Assembly: GCA_963844635.1 (NCBI GenBank)
Contig: CAWJPD010000005.1
Span: forward strand, 434,001 to 498,000
From: JAJPKK01 sp963844635
GTDB lineage: Bacteria; Pseudomonadota; Alphaproteobacteria; Rhizobiales; Xanthobacteraceae
Direction: 5' to 3'
DNA length: 64,000 nucleotides
Shown: piece by piece, positions 1-8,716 of the stretch
How the letters are laid out: each line of letters begins with the position of its first letter
Numbering within the stretch: the stretch's first letter is position 1
Translations under genes and position numbers: made by a program
Notes under the pieces: model-generated
What the model was told of the DNA's origin: nothing
The model's input: only the letters and a program-made list of their open reading frames with translations
Databases searched by the model: none

Positions 1-198
1 CCATTCAAGGACGCGCTCGCCTTCCGGGGTGAAGCCACGGAAACGCGCGCCGCGCTGCACCAGCAGCACGCCGAACGAATCTTCGAGGAACTTGATCCCA
101 GCAGACAGCGTCGGCTGGCTGACGCCGCAGGTTTGTGCCGCGCGGCCGAAATGCTGCTCGCGCGCCAGCGCGATGATGAATTCAAGCTTGTCGAGCAT
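1..198 (-). CDS. LysR-family transcriptional regulator (N-terminal part, cut by window edge)
   Basis: The 66 visible residues are the winged helix-turn-helix of a LysR regulator: MLDKLEFIIALAREQHFGRA, then a recognition helix around SQPTLSAGIKFLED and the wing VQRGARF-GFTPEGERVL. The start is the ATG at 198-196; the effector-binding domain lies beyond base 1. From memory, LysR proteins with a very similar N-terminus stand next to NAD-dependent formate dehydrogenase (fds/fdh) operons in Bradyrhizobium relatives. That would suit the one-carbon genes to the right, but the formate dehydrogenase itself is not in this window, so the target is an inference. Confidence 0.85.
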   Translation of the reverse strand, partial: MLDKLEFIIALAREQHFGRAAQTCGVSQPTLSAGIKFLEDSFGVLLVQRGARFRGFTPEGERVLEW

Positions 199-268
199 GA
201 GGACTTGGTTTTCCGTGCCTCAGCGTACCGCGGCGCCAAGTCCCGGGCGAGTCGGCGGCTTTGGAACC

Positions 269-1051
269 TCAATCGGAGGGCAAATTCACGTCGGCCGCGT
301 TGACCGAGACGACGCCGTCGATTTCCATCAGCCTGGCGGCAAGCTTGGCAACGGAGCGCGTTCCCTGGATTTCGAGCAGCACGCTCACGATCCTTCGTTG
401 CCCCGGCGCGGTTTCGGATATTTCGGGCATATCCAATTCCGTTTCGTCTGTCTCCTCCGAACTGGGGACCGGGTTGGGGCCGCGGTCCACCCATAGACGG
501 CTGACGGCGAAATCCCCCTTGGTGCAGATCACCAAAATATCGCGCAGAATTCCCCGGCCATCTTCGTAGGCGACCCGCAATCCGGAGGGGGTCCAGCGGG
601 ATTTGGGCAGTCGCCTGACCAGGTAAGGAAAGCCGAACACCACGACGAAATGGCCGGCAGTAACGATCAAGGCGAGAATCGGGAGACCCGCTCCGCAGGC
701 CATCCCGATTGCGGCCGTCACCCAGACCGTGGTTGCGGTGGTCAAACCGCGCACGCTGTCCCGGCGAACGAAAATGAGACCGCCGCCGATGAAGCCGACG
801 CCGGTCACGATCTGCGCCGCGACACGCGACGGGTCGAGCACGACCTCGTTGGGAGAAAGAATGTCGCTGAACCCGTATTTCGATACCAGCATGATCAGGG
901 CGGCTGCGAAACCGATCAGCGTATAGGTGCGCAGGCCCGCGCTTTTGTGCCGGACTTCGCGTTCAAGGCCGATCAGCGCCGATAGCATGAAGGCGAGACA
1001 CAGCTCCCCGACCTGCAGCCATCCTTGACCTATCAGTCCCGCACTCGGCAT
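269..1051 (-). CDS. MgtC/SapB family membrane protein
   Basis: A 260-residue protein. The N-terminal half is the MgtC domain: several hydrophobic helices, the family motif SALIGLEREVRHKSAGLRTY (about residues 24-43) and the glycine-rich helix GVGFIGGGLIFVRR. The C-terminal third (RIVSVLLEIQG...VNAADVNLP) is soluble and resembles the ACT-like tail of longer MgtC proteins. The family is linked to survival at low magnesium and to regulation of membrane ATPases rather than to proven transport. I chose the ATG at 1051; a GTG 18 codons upstream is possible. The gene is divergent from the methanol-oxidation genes and shows no functional link with them. Confidence 0.85.
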   Translation of the reverse strand: MPSAGLIGQGWLQVGELCLAFMLSALIGLEREVRHKSAGLRTYTLIGFAAALIMLVSKYGFSDILSPNEVVLDPSRVAAQIVTGVGFIGGGLIFVRRDSVRGLTTATTVWVTAAIGMACGAGLPILALIVTAGHFVVVFGFPYLVRRLPKSRWTPSGLRVAYEDGRGILRDILVICTKGDFAVSRLWVDRGPNPVPSSEETDETELDMPEISETAPGQRRIVSVLLEIQGTRSVAKLAARLMEIDGVVSVNAADVNLPSD

Positions 1052-1405
1052 TTCGATGGTCCCATGAACCGGCCGTCCCTGCCCCTCCAAATGGGACAGA
1101 AACACCCGCTGATCGTCATTGGTTCGGCAGTTTGGATTTCCCTCCCGGACGCAGCTGGAACAGCCTGCGACCCGTTATCCGCAGTGACGATCTCGCGGCC
1201 ACGCGCAGGCGATGCTTCGATACGACTGAAAACCGCCTCGTTGCCTACGGGAATCCACGACATTTCCGACGGTCGGACAAAGGGCAATCACCTTGTCGAG
1301 CAACGAAGCCGATGTGATCACGTTCTCGGGATTGCCTGTTTTCCTGCCAGTTGTTCTGATATCAATCTGGGTTTTCGGTGCACGGAGAGCCATGCACGGA
1401 GAGCC
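1052..1405. other. Divergent intergenic region, mgtC-like gene / quinoprotein locus
   Basis: No convincing gene. It must hold the promoters of the two divergent flanking genes. The only structure I see is the 14-base tandem duplication at its right end. Confidence 0.5.
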
Positions 1406-1408
1406 ATG
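1381..1408 (+). repeat. 14-bp tandem duplication containing RBS and ATG
   Basis: The unit CACGGAGAGCCATG occurs twice in immediate succession (1381-1394 and 1395-1408). Each copy carries a GGAGAG ribosome-binding site and an ATG. Only the second ATG (1406) is in frame with the downstream gene; the first (1392) is out of frame and could divert initiation. Confidence 0.8.
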
Positions 1409-2593
1409 TTGGTGCGAACCGTGATCATTGGCAGCTTGGTTTGGGCACTGCTATCGACGTTAGCCGTCTCGGAGCCGTTGGTCGTCAAGATCGGCTACAT
1501 CGGCCGCGTCGAGAAGAAGACCTCCATTTCCCTGCTTGACGTACCGCCGGCAAATGACGGCGTGGCGGGCGCGCGCCTCGCCCTGGATGATAACAACACG
1601 ACGGGCAAATTCCTCAACCAGCAGTTTTCGTTGGTCGAACTGGGGATGGCGGAAAAAGATGATCCTGCCAAGCTCGTTTCTGGCATTGCCGAGGACGGCA
1701 TCTCCTTCGTCATTACTGATGTTTCGGCCGACGATCTCCTCCAGCTGGCTGATGCGGGGCGGACGCGCGGTCTCGTCTTTTTCAATGCTGGGGCGACCGA
1801 TGATCGGCTGCGCGAAGAGGACTGCCGGCCCAATGTGATCCATGTCGCGCCGACCCGAGCCATGCTGGCCGACGCTCTTGCGCAATACCTCGTGACGAAG
1901 CGGTGGCGGCGATGGCTCCTCATCGTCGGTTCCCACGATGCGGACAGGCTTTATGCCGACGCCTTGCGTCGTGCCGCGATGCGGTTCGGCGCCCGGATTG
2001 TGCAGGAACGCGTATTCGAGGATACCGGTGGCGCACGACGCACCGACAGTGGGCTCGCCCAAATCCAGCGGCAGATTCCCTTGTTCCTCCAGGGAGCGCC
2101 GGACTACGACGTCCTGATCGCAGCGGATGAAAGCGAGGTGTTCGCTGACTACTTGCCTTACCGCACGCGTGAGCCGCGCCCGGTTGCTGGCTCGGCCGGA
2201 CTGGTGGCGAAAAGCTGGGACCCGGCACACGACCAATGGGGTGCCAACCAGTTGCAGAACCGCTTCCTGCGTAAGTTCTCGCGCCGAATGACCGAACTGG
2301 ACGGGCAAACATGGACCGCGGCGCGCATGATCGGAGAAGCGGTGGCCCGCGTGGGTTCCGCCGATCCGAAGGCAATCACCGACTACTTGAAGAGCCCAAG
2401 CTTCGCGCTAGCCGCATTCAAGGGACAGAAGCTGACGTTGCGCGACTGGGACCTGCAGCTGCGCCAACCCATTCTCCTCGCGGATGGACGAACCGTTGTT
2501 TCGGTCTCGCCACAAGAGGGATTTCTTCACCAATTCGATGAACTCGATACCTTGGGTGTCGATCGTCCAGAAACGAAATGTCGGCTCCGATGA
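1406..2593 (+). CDS. ABC-type substrate-binding protein of PQQ-dependent alcohol oxidation system
   Basis: A 395-residue periplasmic protein with a signal peptide (hydrophobic residues 5-20, then VSEP) and a Leu/Ile/Val-binding-protein fold. It matches the class of 'PQQ-dependent alcohol dehydrogenase system' ABC binding proteins (TIGR03863 type) that always lie beside quinoprotein dehydrogenases. The start at 1406 has the RBS GGAGAG. The next gene begins inside its last 16 bases, so the two are probably translationally coupled. No cognate permease is nearby, as usual for this family; a role in sensing, cofactor or metal handling is possible but unproven. Confidence 0.85.
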   Translation: MLVRTVIIGSLVWALLSTLAVSEPLVVKIGYIGRVEKKTSISLLDVPPANDGVAGARLALDDNNTTGKFLNQQFSLVELGMAEKDDPAKLVSGIAEDGISFVITDVSADDLLQLADAGRTRGLVFFNAGATDDRLREEDCRPNVIHVAPTRAMLADALAQYLVTKRWRRWLLIVGSHDADRLYADALRRAAMRFGARIVQERVFEDTGGARRTDSGLAQIQRQIPLFLQGAPDYDVLIAADESEVFADYLPYRTREPRPVAGSAGLVAKSWDPAHDQWGANQLQNRFLRKFSRRMTELDGQTWTAARMIGEAVARVGSADPKAITDYLKSPSFALAAFKGQKLTLRDWDLQLRQPILLADGRTVVSVSPQEGFLHQFDELDTLGVDRPETKCRLR

Positions 2594-3576
2594 CCATGGG
2601 TCACAGGGCGGCCTGGTTCCGCGCCATGTTGGGCATTCCGTTCGCGACGGCTCCCTTGCCGGCTCATGCATACAAGGCCTACGTTTCGAACGAGAAGGCC
2701 AACACCGTTTCGGTCGTCGATACGACGACATGGAAAGTGACTGATACTGTCAAAGTCGGCCAGCGGCCGCGCGGGATCGCTTTCACCAAAGATCAAAAAT
2801 ACGTCCTCGTCGCGGTCGGCGACGATGACACGATCCAGATGATCGATACGACGAGCAACAAGGTGGTGGATACGCTGCCGTCCGGGCCCGATCCGGAATT
2901 GTTCATCGACGACCCCACGGGCAAGATCCTTTATGTCGCGAACGAGGACGACAACACCGTAACCATCATCGATATTGAGCGGCGGGCCCGACTTGGCTCG
3001 GTCGAAGTGGGGGTCGAGCCGGAGGGCATGGGCTTGAGTCCGGACGGCAAAATGCTCGTGAACACCTCCGAGACAACCAACATGGCGCACTTCATCGACA
3101 CCACCGCCAAGCAGGTCGTGGCCAATGTCCTGGTCGATGCACGCCCGCGCTTTGCCCAGTTCAAAGACGACGGTTCCGAATTGTGGGTATCCTCGGAGAT
3201 TGGCGGAACGGTCAGTGTCATCGATCCGGAAAAGCACCAGGTCACGGCGAAGATCGGATTTTCCATTCCCGGCATGCGAATGGAGGCAATCCAGCCGGTC
3301 GGCATCAGCATGACGCATGACGGCAAGACGGGTTTTGTCGCACTCGGTCCGGCCAATCGCGTCGCCGTCGTCGATGGACACACTCATCATGTCCAAAAAT
3401 ACTTACTGGTCGGCCAACGTGTCTGGCACATGGCGTTTACGCCGGACGAGAAGTACCTTCTAACAACGAACGGGCTGTCGAACGATGTTTCGGTCATTGA
3501 CGTGGCATCGCTCAAGGTCATCGATACGATCCAGGTCGGCGAACTGCCGTGGGGCATCACGATTTCCCAACATTGA
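2578..3576 (+). CDS. YVTN-type beta-propeller protein of PQQ-dependent catabolism
   Basis: A 332-residue exported protein: signal peptide ending in AHA (about residue 31), then about seven blades of the YVTN type, each with a variant of 'NTVSVVDTTTWKVTDTVKVG' followed by 'P.GIAF..D...V'. This corresponds to the PQQ-dependent catabolism-associated beta-propeller family (TIGR03866 type). The fold is likely a periplasmic binding or scaffold protein for the quinoprotein chain; no enzymatic residues are evident. Its start overlaps the binding-protein gene by 16 bp. Confidence 0.87.
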   Translation: MSAPMTMGHRAAWFRAMLGIPFATAPLPAHAYKAYVSNEKANTVSVVDTTTWKVTDTVKVGQRPRGIAFTKDQKYVLVAVGDDDTIQMIDTTSNKVVDTLPSGPDPELFIDDPTGKILYVANEDDNTVTIIDIERRARLGSVEVGVEPEGMGLSPDGKMLVNTSETTNMAHFIDTTAKQVVANVLVDARPRFAQFKDDGSELWVSSEIGGTVSVIDPEKHQVTAKIGFSIPGMRMEAIQPVGISMTHDGKTGFVALGPANRVAVVDGHTHHVQKYLLVGQRVWHMAFTPDEKYLLTTNGLSNDVSVIDVASLKVIDTIQVGELPWGITISQH

Positions 3577-3622
3577 CCGCAAGCAACGAGATGCATGCCA
3601 AAATGACCGATGGAGCACGGGC

Positions 3623-4249
3623 GTGACACGTTTCGCGTGTGTCATTGCGACGGCGGCCATGCTGGCCTGCGCGGGACTGCCCTCCGCTTGCCACGCGGCC
3701 GATCCCCGCTATCCCGATTGGCCATGCACGCAAGCCAAGGTCCCCGACATTTCGTTGGCTGCGGTATGGGATGGGCCGCCGGTTGACCAGGCGGCGAACA
3801 CTTGGCGAAACGACTCGCGGATCAAGGATCTCGTATCACGTCTCGTGGCGCGGCGTACCTCCATGGAGGAAGCACGGACGAGCATTGCCGATTTCGTTAC
3901 TGGTGACGCAGCGACGAAGGCCGATAGAGGCGCGAGCCTTTTCGCTGGGCTTTTCGAGACGCTGAACAGTCAACGTAGTGAAATCATCAATGGTCTCGAA
4001 CGGCTGGCCCGCAGGGAGAAGTCGCTGGCTGAGGAGATAAAATCGGATACCTCCTCGCTTTACGAATTGCAGGACAAGTCGCCACCGGACCAGACCCGTA
4101 TCGACGAACTTGCGAGCCAGATCGCTTGGAGCACGCGCGTTTTCGAGGATCGCCGGCAGTCAATCAAGTATGCATGCGAAATCCCGATCCTTGTCGAAAA
4201 GCGCCTGTTTGCACTGGGTCGCGCGATTCAACAGGCAGTGGAGCCGTAA
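3623..4249 (+). CDS. Exported coiled-coil protein, unknown function, in quinoprotein locus
   Basis: A 208-residue protein. The signal peptide (FACVIATAAMLACAGLPSA, cleavage near CHA-AD) is followed by a charged, helix-rich body predicted to be coiled coil (about residues 110-190), with three mature cysteines. No ATG is in frame; I chose the GTG at 3623, 8 bases after GGAG. It lies 46 bp after the beta-propeller gene and converges with the CXXCW gene. I do not recognise a named domain; its position suggests a periplasmic accessory of methanol oxidation. Confidence 0.7.
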   Translation: MTRFACVIATAAMLACAGLPSACHAADPRYPDWPCTQAKVPDISLAAVWDGPPVDQAANTWRNDSRIKDLVSRLVARRTSMEEARTSIADFVTGDAATKADRGASLFAGLFETLNSQRSEIINGLERLARREKSLAEEIKSDTSSLYELQDKSPPDQTRIDELASQIAWSTRVFEDRRQSIKYACEIPILVEKRLFALGRAIQQAVEP

Positions 4250-4301
4250 CTTTCCTGGGTGGCGCGCCGGAACGAGGGGCGTGGCCCGGGCCGGGAGAAG
4301 A

Positions 4302-4865
4302 TCACTCGCCGTTTGCCGGTGCCGGTTGCGCCTCTGTGACCGGAAGAAGACGATCGGTCCATCCGTCTGTACCTTCCGGATACCAGGCGACATTGGCATA
4401 GCCCATCGATAGGATGCGCTTGGCTGCATTCCAGGACATCCAGCAATTCCGCAAACAATACACCACCAAGGACCGCCCATGGTCACCGCCGGTGGCCCGC
4501 TCCAGATTCCCGCCCAGATAGGCTTCGGTGATCGGGGCGAGCGCCCCATAGCCAGTGTCGGGGAGCCATAGGCTCCCTGGGATATCCAGCCTCGGCCGAT
4601 CTCGCCAGATCGTTCCGGCAGGCAGGTTGGCAGGCCGCGGCGGACGGGGCAGCACATCGACGAAAATCGCCGATTGATCGCGCCAAAATTTCTCGGCCTC
4701 ATCGGTCGAGATGACGCGCGCGCCGGCGAGCGTCGCCGGCGTCGGCGCCCGATAACCGCCGGTGCGATACGTCGACGGCTCGGGCACACGTTCTTCACCG
4801 TGAACGGCAATTGCCATAATCGCAAGGGCACACACAGCGATGCTCGACGCACGATGCCATTTCAT
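4302..4865 (-). CDS. PQQ-dependent catabolism-associated CXXCW-type (rhodanese-like) protein
   Basis: A 187-residue exported protein with a signal peptide (MKWHRASSIAVCALAIMAIA). The C-terminal half is rhodanese-like and carries YCLRNCWMSWNAAKR, the hallmark of the family found only with quinoprotein dehydrogenases (TIGR03865 type), here with spacing CxxxCW. Its ATG overlaps the stop of the upstream xoxJ-like gene as ATGA, so the two are translationally coupled. Role: probably periplasmic redox or maturation of the methanol dehydrogenase system; biochemically undefined. Confidence 0.85.
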   Translation of the reverse strand: MKWHRASSIAVCALAIMAIAVHGEERVPEPSTYRTGGYRAPTPATLAGARVISTDEAEKFWRDQSAIFVDVLPRPPRPANLPAGTIWRDRPRLDIPGSLWLPDTGYGALAPITEAYLGGNLERATGGDHGRSLVVYCLRNCWMSWNAAKRILSMGYANVAWYPEGTDGWTDRLLPVTEAQPAPANGE

Positions 4866-5734
4866 CGCCCCACGGTCTCCGCCGGGATGGGTCGATCATG
4901 TTCGTCGAGCAGCGGCACACCAAACCCAAGGAGCAGTTGACTGATCTCTGGCTGATTCTCGGCAATCAGCCTGTTGAGTTGGCGTTTCCAGTTCTGATCG
5001 GATGGGCGCACGCCCATCGAGATATGAAACGAGAGCTGCGGACCCCCACTCCCTTTCGTCAATAGGACGACGCGCATCGGCGGGTTTGCCTGCTTTGCGT
5101 AATAACCGGCCAACGGTCCCCAGAGGACGCCGACATCAATTTCGCCGCTGACAAGATCTCGCGTCATCGCCTGCGCCGAAGAGTCGACGCGTGTATCGAT
5201 AACGAGCGGATAGGGTTTCGCGTTTGCCAACAACCCGTAAAGCGCAAGATAGGTTGCCGGCGGGGTTCCGGCGACGATACCGATGCGCTTGTCCTTGAGC
5301 CGCGGGTCGGCGAGGCTGTCGACGGCATCGAGACCTTGCCCCGGTTTGATGACGAGCGCGTAGGCAGTGCGGTAATAGGGATTGGTACTCTGCACGAGCT
5401 CGTCGCCTTGCGGAAACCCTGGGATAAGGTCGCAGCGATGAGCGCCAAGCGTATTCCTCACGAAACCGGTCGATTGCGGGTACCAGACGTAGGCGAGCTT
5501 TTTTCCGAGCTTCGCCGCGAGGAACTCTGCGAGCTTGTTCTCGAAGCCCTCGCCTTTGTCATTGGAGAAAGGAAGATTGTTCGGATCGGCGCAAACTCTC
5601 AGCACCTTTGGATCGACGAGCTCCAATTCGGTGTCGAACCGCACTCCCTGCGCATAGGCGAAATGCGTCGCGCCGCCGGCAAGCGCGATGATGATAATTG
5701 CCTTTCCCCAACCGAAGCGTTTGCGGGATCCCAT
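4862..5734 (-). CDS. xoxJ: Quinoprotein dehydrogenase-associated periplasmic binding protein (XoxJ/MoxJ-like)
   Basis: A 290-residue family 3 type solute-binding protein with a signal peptide (hydrophobic IIIIALAGGATHFAYA, cleavage about residue 28). The mature start LRVCADPNNLPFSN and the DLIPGFPQGDE segment are typical of the XoxJ/MoxJ family (TIGR03871 type), thought to help mature or activate methanol dehydrogenase rather than transport a solute. The start at 5734 was chosen because the residues upstream are unlike a leader and run through the palindromic repeat. It is third in the order xoxF-xoxG-xoxJ-CXXCW. Confidence 0.85.
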   Translation of the reverse strand: MGSRKRFGWGKAIIIIALAGGATHFAYAQGVRFDTELELVDPKVLRVCADPNNLPFSNDKGEGFENKLAEFLAAKLGKKLAYVWYPQSTGFVRNTLGAHRCDLIPGFPQGDELVQSTNPYYRTAYALVIKPGQGLDAVDSLADPRLKDKRIGIVAGTPPATYLALYGLLANAKPYPLVIDTRVDSSAQAMTRDLVSGEIDVGVLWGPLAGYYAKQANPPMRVVLLTKGSGGPQLSFHISMGVRPSDQNWKRQLNRLIAENQPEISQLLLGFGVPLLDEHDRPIPAETVGR

Positions 5735-5822
5735 CACTGCCGTCTCGGTATCCGACTCCGCGGCACGCGCGAGACTCCCACGTGGGCCTGGCGGTAAGGC
5801 ACGAAACAAGTGAACCACCATT

Positions 5823-5927
5823 GTCATGCCCCGCGAAAGCGGGGCATCCAGTAACCCCTGGCGAAGCGATTGTGCACTCATCGAAAACTCGGTGGTTACT
5901 GGACCACCCGCTTGCGCGGGTGGTGAC
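5823..5927. repeat. REP-like double palindrome, copy 1
   Basis: About 105 bp made of two GC-rich hairpins (GCCCCGC-gaaa-GCGGGGC and CCACCCGC-ttgc-GCGGGTGG) with the conserved inner texts ATCCAGTAACCCC and CGGTGGTTACTGGA. A second copy in the same orientation is at 47661-47763. It lies between xoxJ and xoxG. Confidence 0.8.
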
Positions 5928-5968
5928 GTGAAATGAGGCACTGGTTCCCGAACAACGCCCAAGGGGGC

Positions 5969-6496
5969 TCAAGGCTTGTCACCGAAGCAGGCGTCTTCCG
6001 CTTTGGTGAAGGCTTCCGGTTTGGCCTCGCGCTTTTCCGGACGAACCCGTCCCCATGCGTCGTTGGCACGCGCGCGCAGATATGCGTACAGGTCATCAAC
6101 GTAGCACATCACATTCGGATTGGTGCCGAACGCGGGCATCACGTTCTCGGTGGCGGTGCTTACGTTCTTGCGGCCTCCCGCGACAATGGCAAGGAATTCG
6201 CCGTAGCTCAGACGCTTGAGGGATTCCTTGAGTGCCGGCGCGTAGCTCGACCCTTCGCCATCGGGACCGTGGCAGACATGGCACTCGGAGTGATAGCGCC
6301 GGTAGCCCGAATAGGTATACCAATCGACGGTGCCGTCCGCGGCGATCTTGTAAGTCGGATTGCCATCCTTGTCGAAATATTTGCCATCTTGCGATTTGAC
6401 GGCGGTCGGATCTCCGGAGCCGTCAGCGTGAGCGGAAGACAACCCGCTCATCAACAGCAAAACCGTTACCGCGGCCGGAAGAACAACGCTTTTCAC
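5969..6496 (-). CDS. xoxG: XoxG-like c-type cytochrome (methanol metabolism-related)
   Basis: A 175-residue periplasmic cytochrome c, the expected electron acceptor of XoxF. A signal peptide (LPAAVTVLLLMSGLSSAHA) is followed by one haem site, SECHVCHG, a likely axial Met in ENVMPAFG, and two extra cysteines (NVMCYVDD and DACFGDKP). This pattern fits the four-cysteine methanol-metabolism cytochrome family (TIGR03874 type). The start is a GTG at 6496 with AAGGGA 8 bases upstream; no better ATG exists. It follows xoxF by about 98 bp. Confidence 0.88.
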   Translation of the reverse strand: MKSVVLPAAVTVLLLMSGLSSAHADGSGDPTAVKSQDGKYFDKDGNPTYKIAADGTVDWYTYSGYRRYHSECHVCHGPDGEGSSYAPALKESLKRLSYGEFLAIVAGGRKNVSTATENVMPAFGTNPNVMCYVDDLYAYLRARANDAWGRVRPEKREAKPEAFTKAEDACFGDKP

Positions 6497-6531
6497 GGCA
6501 AATTCCCTTCGGCCAAGCAGCCCTTGCGACG

Positions 6532-6561
6532 CGTGCCGGCACATGACGGACTGCCGGCACG
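6532..6561 (-). other. Intercistronic hairpin between xoxF and xoxG
   Basis: A perfect 10-bp inverted repeat, CGTGCCGGCA / TGCCGGCACG, with a 10-base loop and no T-run. It could stabilise the xoxF mRNA end or attenuate read-through into xoxG. Confidence 0.55.
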
Positions 6562-6594
6562 CTTGAGCACTATTCCCAACGATCGGCAAGAGTC

Positions 6595-8399
6595 TCAAGG
6601 CAGAGCGAATACCGTCAGCTGGCCGCCAAGCGCAGTATAATTTTTCAAGCTGGCATAGCCGCCAACAGCACCCAGTCCGGCCGTCGGCTCCGTGAGGCCG
6701 GCCGCAAGACCAATCCCTGCCCAACCACCAACACCCGACAACACGGCCACGTATTGTTTGCCGCCGTGCTCATAGGTCATGACATTGCCGATAACGCCCG
6801 AAGGGGTCTTGAATTTGTAAAGCTCTTTGCCGGTTTTCGCATCGACCGCCTTCAGGTAACCCTCCAGCGTCCCGTAGAACACGACGCCGCCTGCGGTGGC
6901 GAGAGCCCCGGACCATACGGAGAATTGCTCCTTGTTTGACCACACGATCTTGCCGGTCTTGGCATCCCAGGCGATGAAGTTGCCCATATTGGGATCGCCG
7001 GGCGGCGGAAACATAGAGAGCACCGCGCCGACATAGGGCTGGCCCGCCGTGTAGCGCACGCGGAACGGCTCATAGTCCATGCAGACATGGTTGGTCGGGA
7101 CGTAAAAGAGACCGGTGTCGGGCGAAAAGGCCGCCGGCTGCTCGTCCTTTGTTCCGAGCGCCGCCGGACAGATGTTCTTCGAATTCACATCCTCGCCGTT
7201 GTGTTCGGTCGAAAACTGCGCGACCACCGCCGGACGGCCATAGGTCGGCGAGCTTTTATTCATGTCTACGCCGGTGGTCCAGTTGACCTTCGGGTCGTAT
7301 TTTTCGGCCACAAGGAGCTCGCCGGTCCCGCGATCGAGCGTATAGCCAATGCCGTTGCGGTCGAAATGCACCAGCGTCTTGCGGCTCTGTCCGCCGATCT
7401 GCTGGTCCGCGAGGATCATTTCATTGACGCCGTCATAATCCCACTCGTCGTGGGGCGTCATCTGATAGACCCAGCGGACGGCGCCGGTATCGACGTCGCG
7501 CGCCCAGATTGCCATCGACCATTTGTTGTCGCCGGGCCGCTGCTTCGGATTCCACGTGGATGGGTTTCCGGAGCCATAGTAGACGAGGTTAAGTTCGGGA
7601 TCGTAGGAGTACCAGCCCCAGGTGCCGCCGCCCCCGATCTTCCACTGATCGCCCTGCCACGTGCTGGTGCTCGAATTCGGGACCGACGGGCTTGCCAAGG
7701 GAGGTCGTCTTCACCGGATCGATCAACGTGTCGCTGTCGGGGCCCATCGGAATAGCCGCGCCAAGCACGTTGCCCGGTCTTGATGTCATAGGCGGTCACC
7801 GAGCCGCGAACCCCGAACTCGCCGCCTGAAATGCCGACCAGGACCTTGTCCTTGATCACATGCGGTGCAGCCGTCGATGTCTCGCCCTTGCTGGGATCGC
7901 CGTTTTTCTGCGACCACAGGACTTTCCCCGTCTTGGCGTCGAGCGCCACCAGCGTGGTGTCGGCCTGGCTCAGAAAAATCTTGCCGTCAGCATAGGCGAG
8001 GCCGCGATTGACGGTATCGCAGCACATGACGGGAATAACGTTCGGATCCTGCACCGGCTCGTACTTCCAAACGATCTTGTTGTCATCGGCGAGGTTCAAT
8101 GCATAGACCGGGTTCGGGAACGGACCATGAAGATACATCATGTCGCCCACGACCAGCGGCGCGCCCTCGTGCCCGCGCAGCACACCGGTGGAAAACGTCC
8201 ACGAGACCTGCAGCTTGCCTACGTTGTCGGCGGTTATCTGCTTCAGCGTGGAGTAGCGTGTATTGGCGTAATTGCCCGCCTGCATCACCCACTGCTTGGC
8301 ATCCTGCGACAGCTTGATCAGTTCCTCGTTCGCATAGCTTGACGTTGCGGCGAAAGTTGTCGCAGCAATCAAAGCAGTCGTGACAAGAAACCCGCGCAT
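6595..8399 (-). pseudogene. xoxF: XoxF-type (lanthanide) PQQ methanol dehydrogenase, two frameshifts
   Basis: Periplasmic quinoprotein oxidising methanol to formaldehyde (or formate) with PQQ and a lanthanide. Signal peptide MRGFLVTTALIAATTFAATSSYA; vicinal disulfide CC at residues 126-127 (PVMCCDTVN); metal/PQQ residues in YYGSGNPSTWN; and HDEWDYDGVNE, where the second Asp of DYD is the extra lanthanide ligand that is Ala in calcium-type MxaF. The start at 8399 follows AGGGAGG. As given, the frame breaks twice: one extra base near 7749 (TTCCGATG) and one near 7678 (CCGAATTCG). Removing both yields a normal 600-residue protein with no other lesion, so sequencing error is likelier than loss. 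Confidence 0.9.
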
Positions 8400-8716
8400 A
8401 TTCATTCCTCCCTGTGTCGTCTGTCTTGTTTGTATCAGCGCCATCGCGGCGAAGGACTTTCGCCCTAACGCGCGCGAGCAACCGCCGAAACCTTCTTTTT
8501 GTTGTTCAAACAGTTATGCGGTCGCAAGCGCCGAAGCTCCCGCGGCGCTCTTGTAGACAGCGATCTGCACAAACACTATGCTTCTATCCGGCAGCGCGCA
8601 ATCACAATTCAGGAACCGGTATGCACTGCGCATTCCAGATTTGTGGACGCGGCATTGGTCCTATTTGGAGAGAGATCGTCGCGGGAGTCGCGGCCCACGA
8701 AGGTGGGCGACTCCGC
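8400..8716. other. Divergent promoter region, xoxF / metallo-hydrolase
   Basis: No gene seen. It separates the divergent xoxF and metallo-hydrolase genes and should hold both promoters. The hydrolase could begin inside it, at the ATG at 8621 (AGGA 7 bases upstream). Confidence 0.45.

Noticed and set aside
1052..1105. Longer N-terminus for the MgtC-like protein from a GTG at 1105
   Set aside because: The extra 18 residues do not resemble MgtC proteins; the ATG at 1051 gives a normal start.
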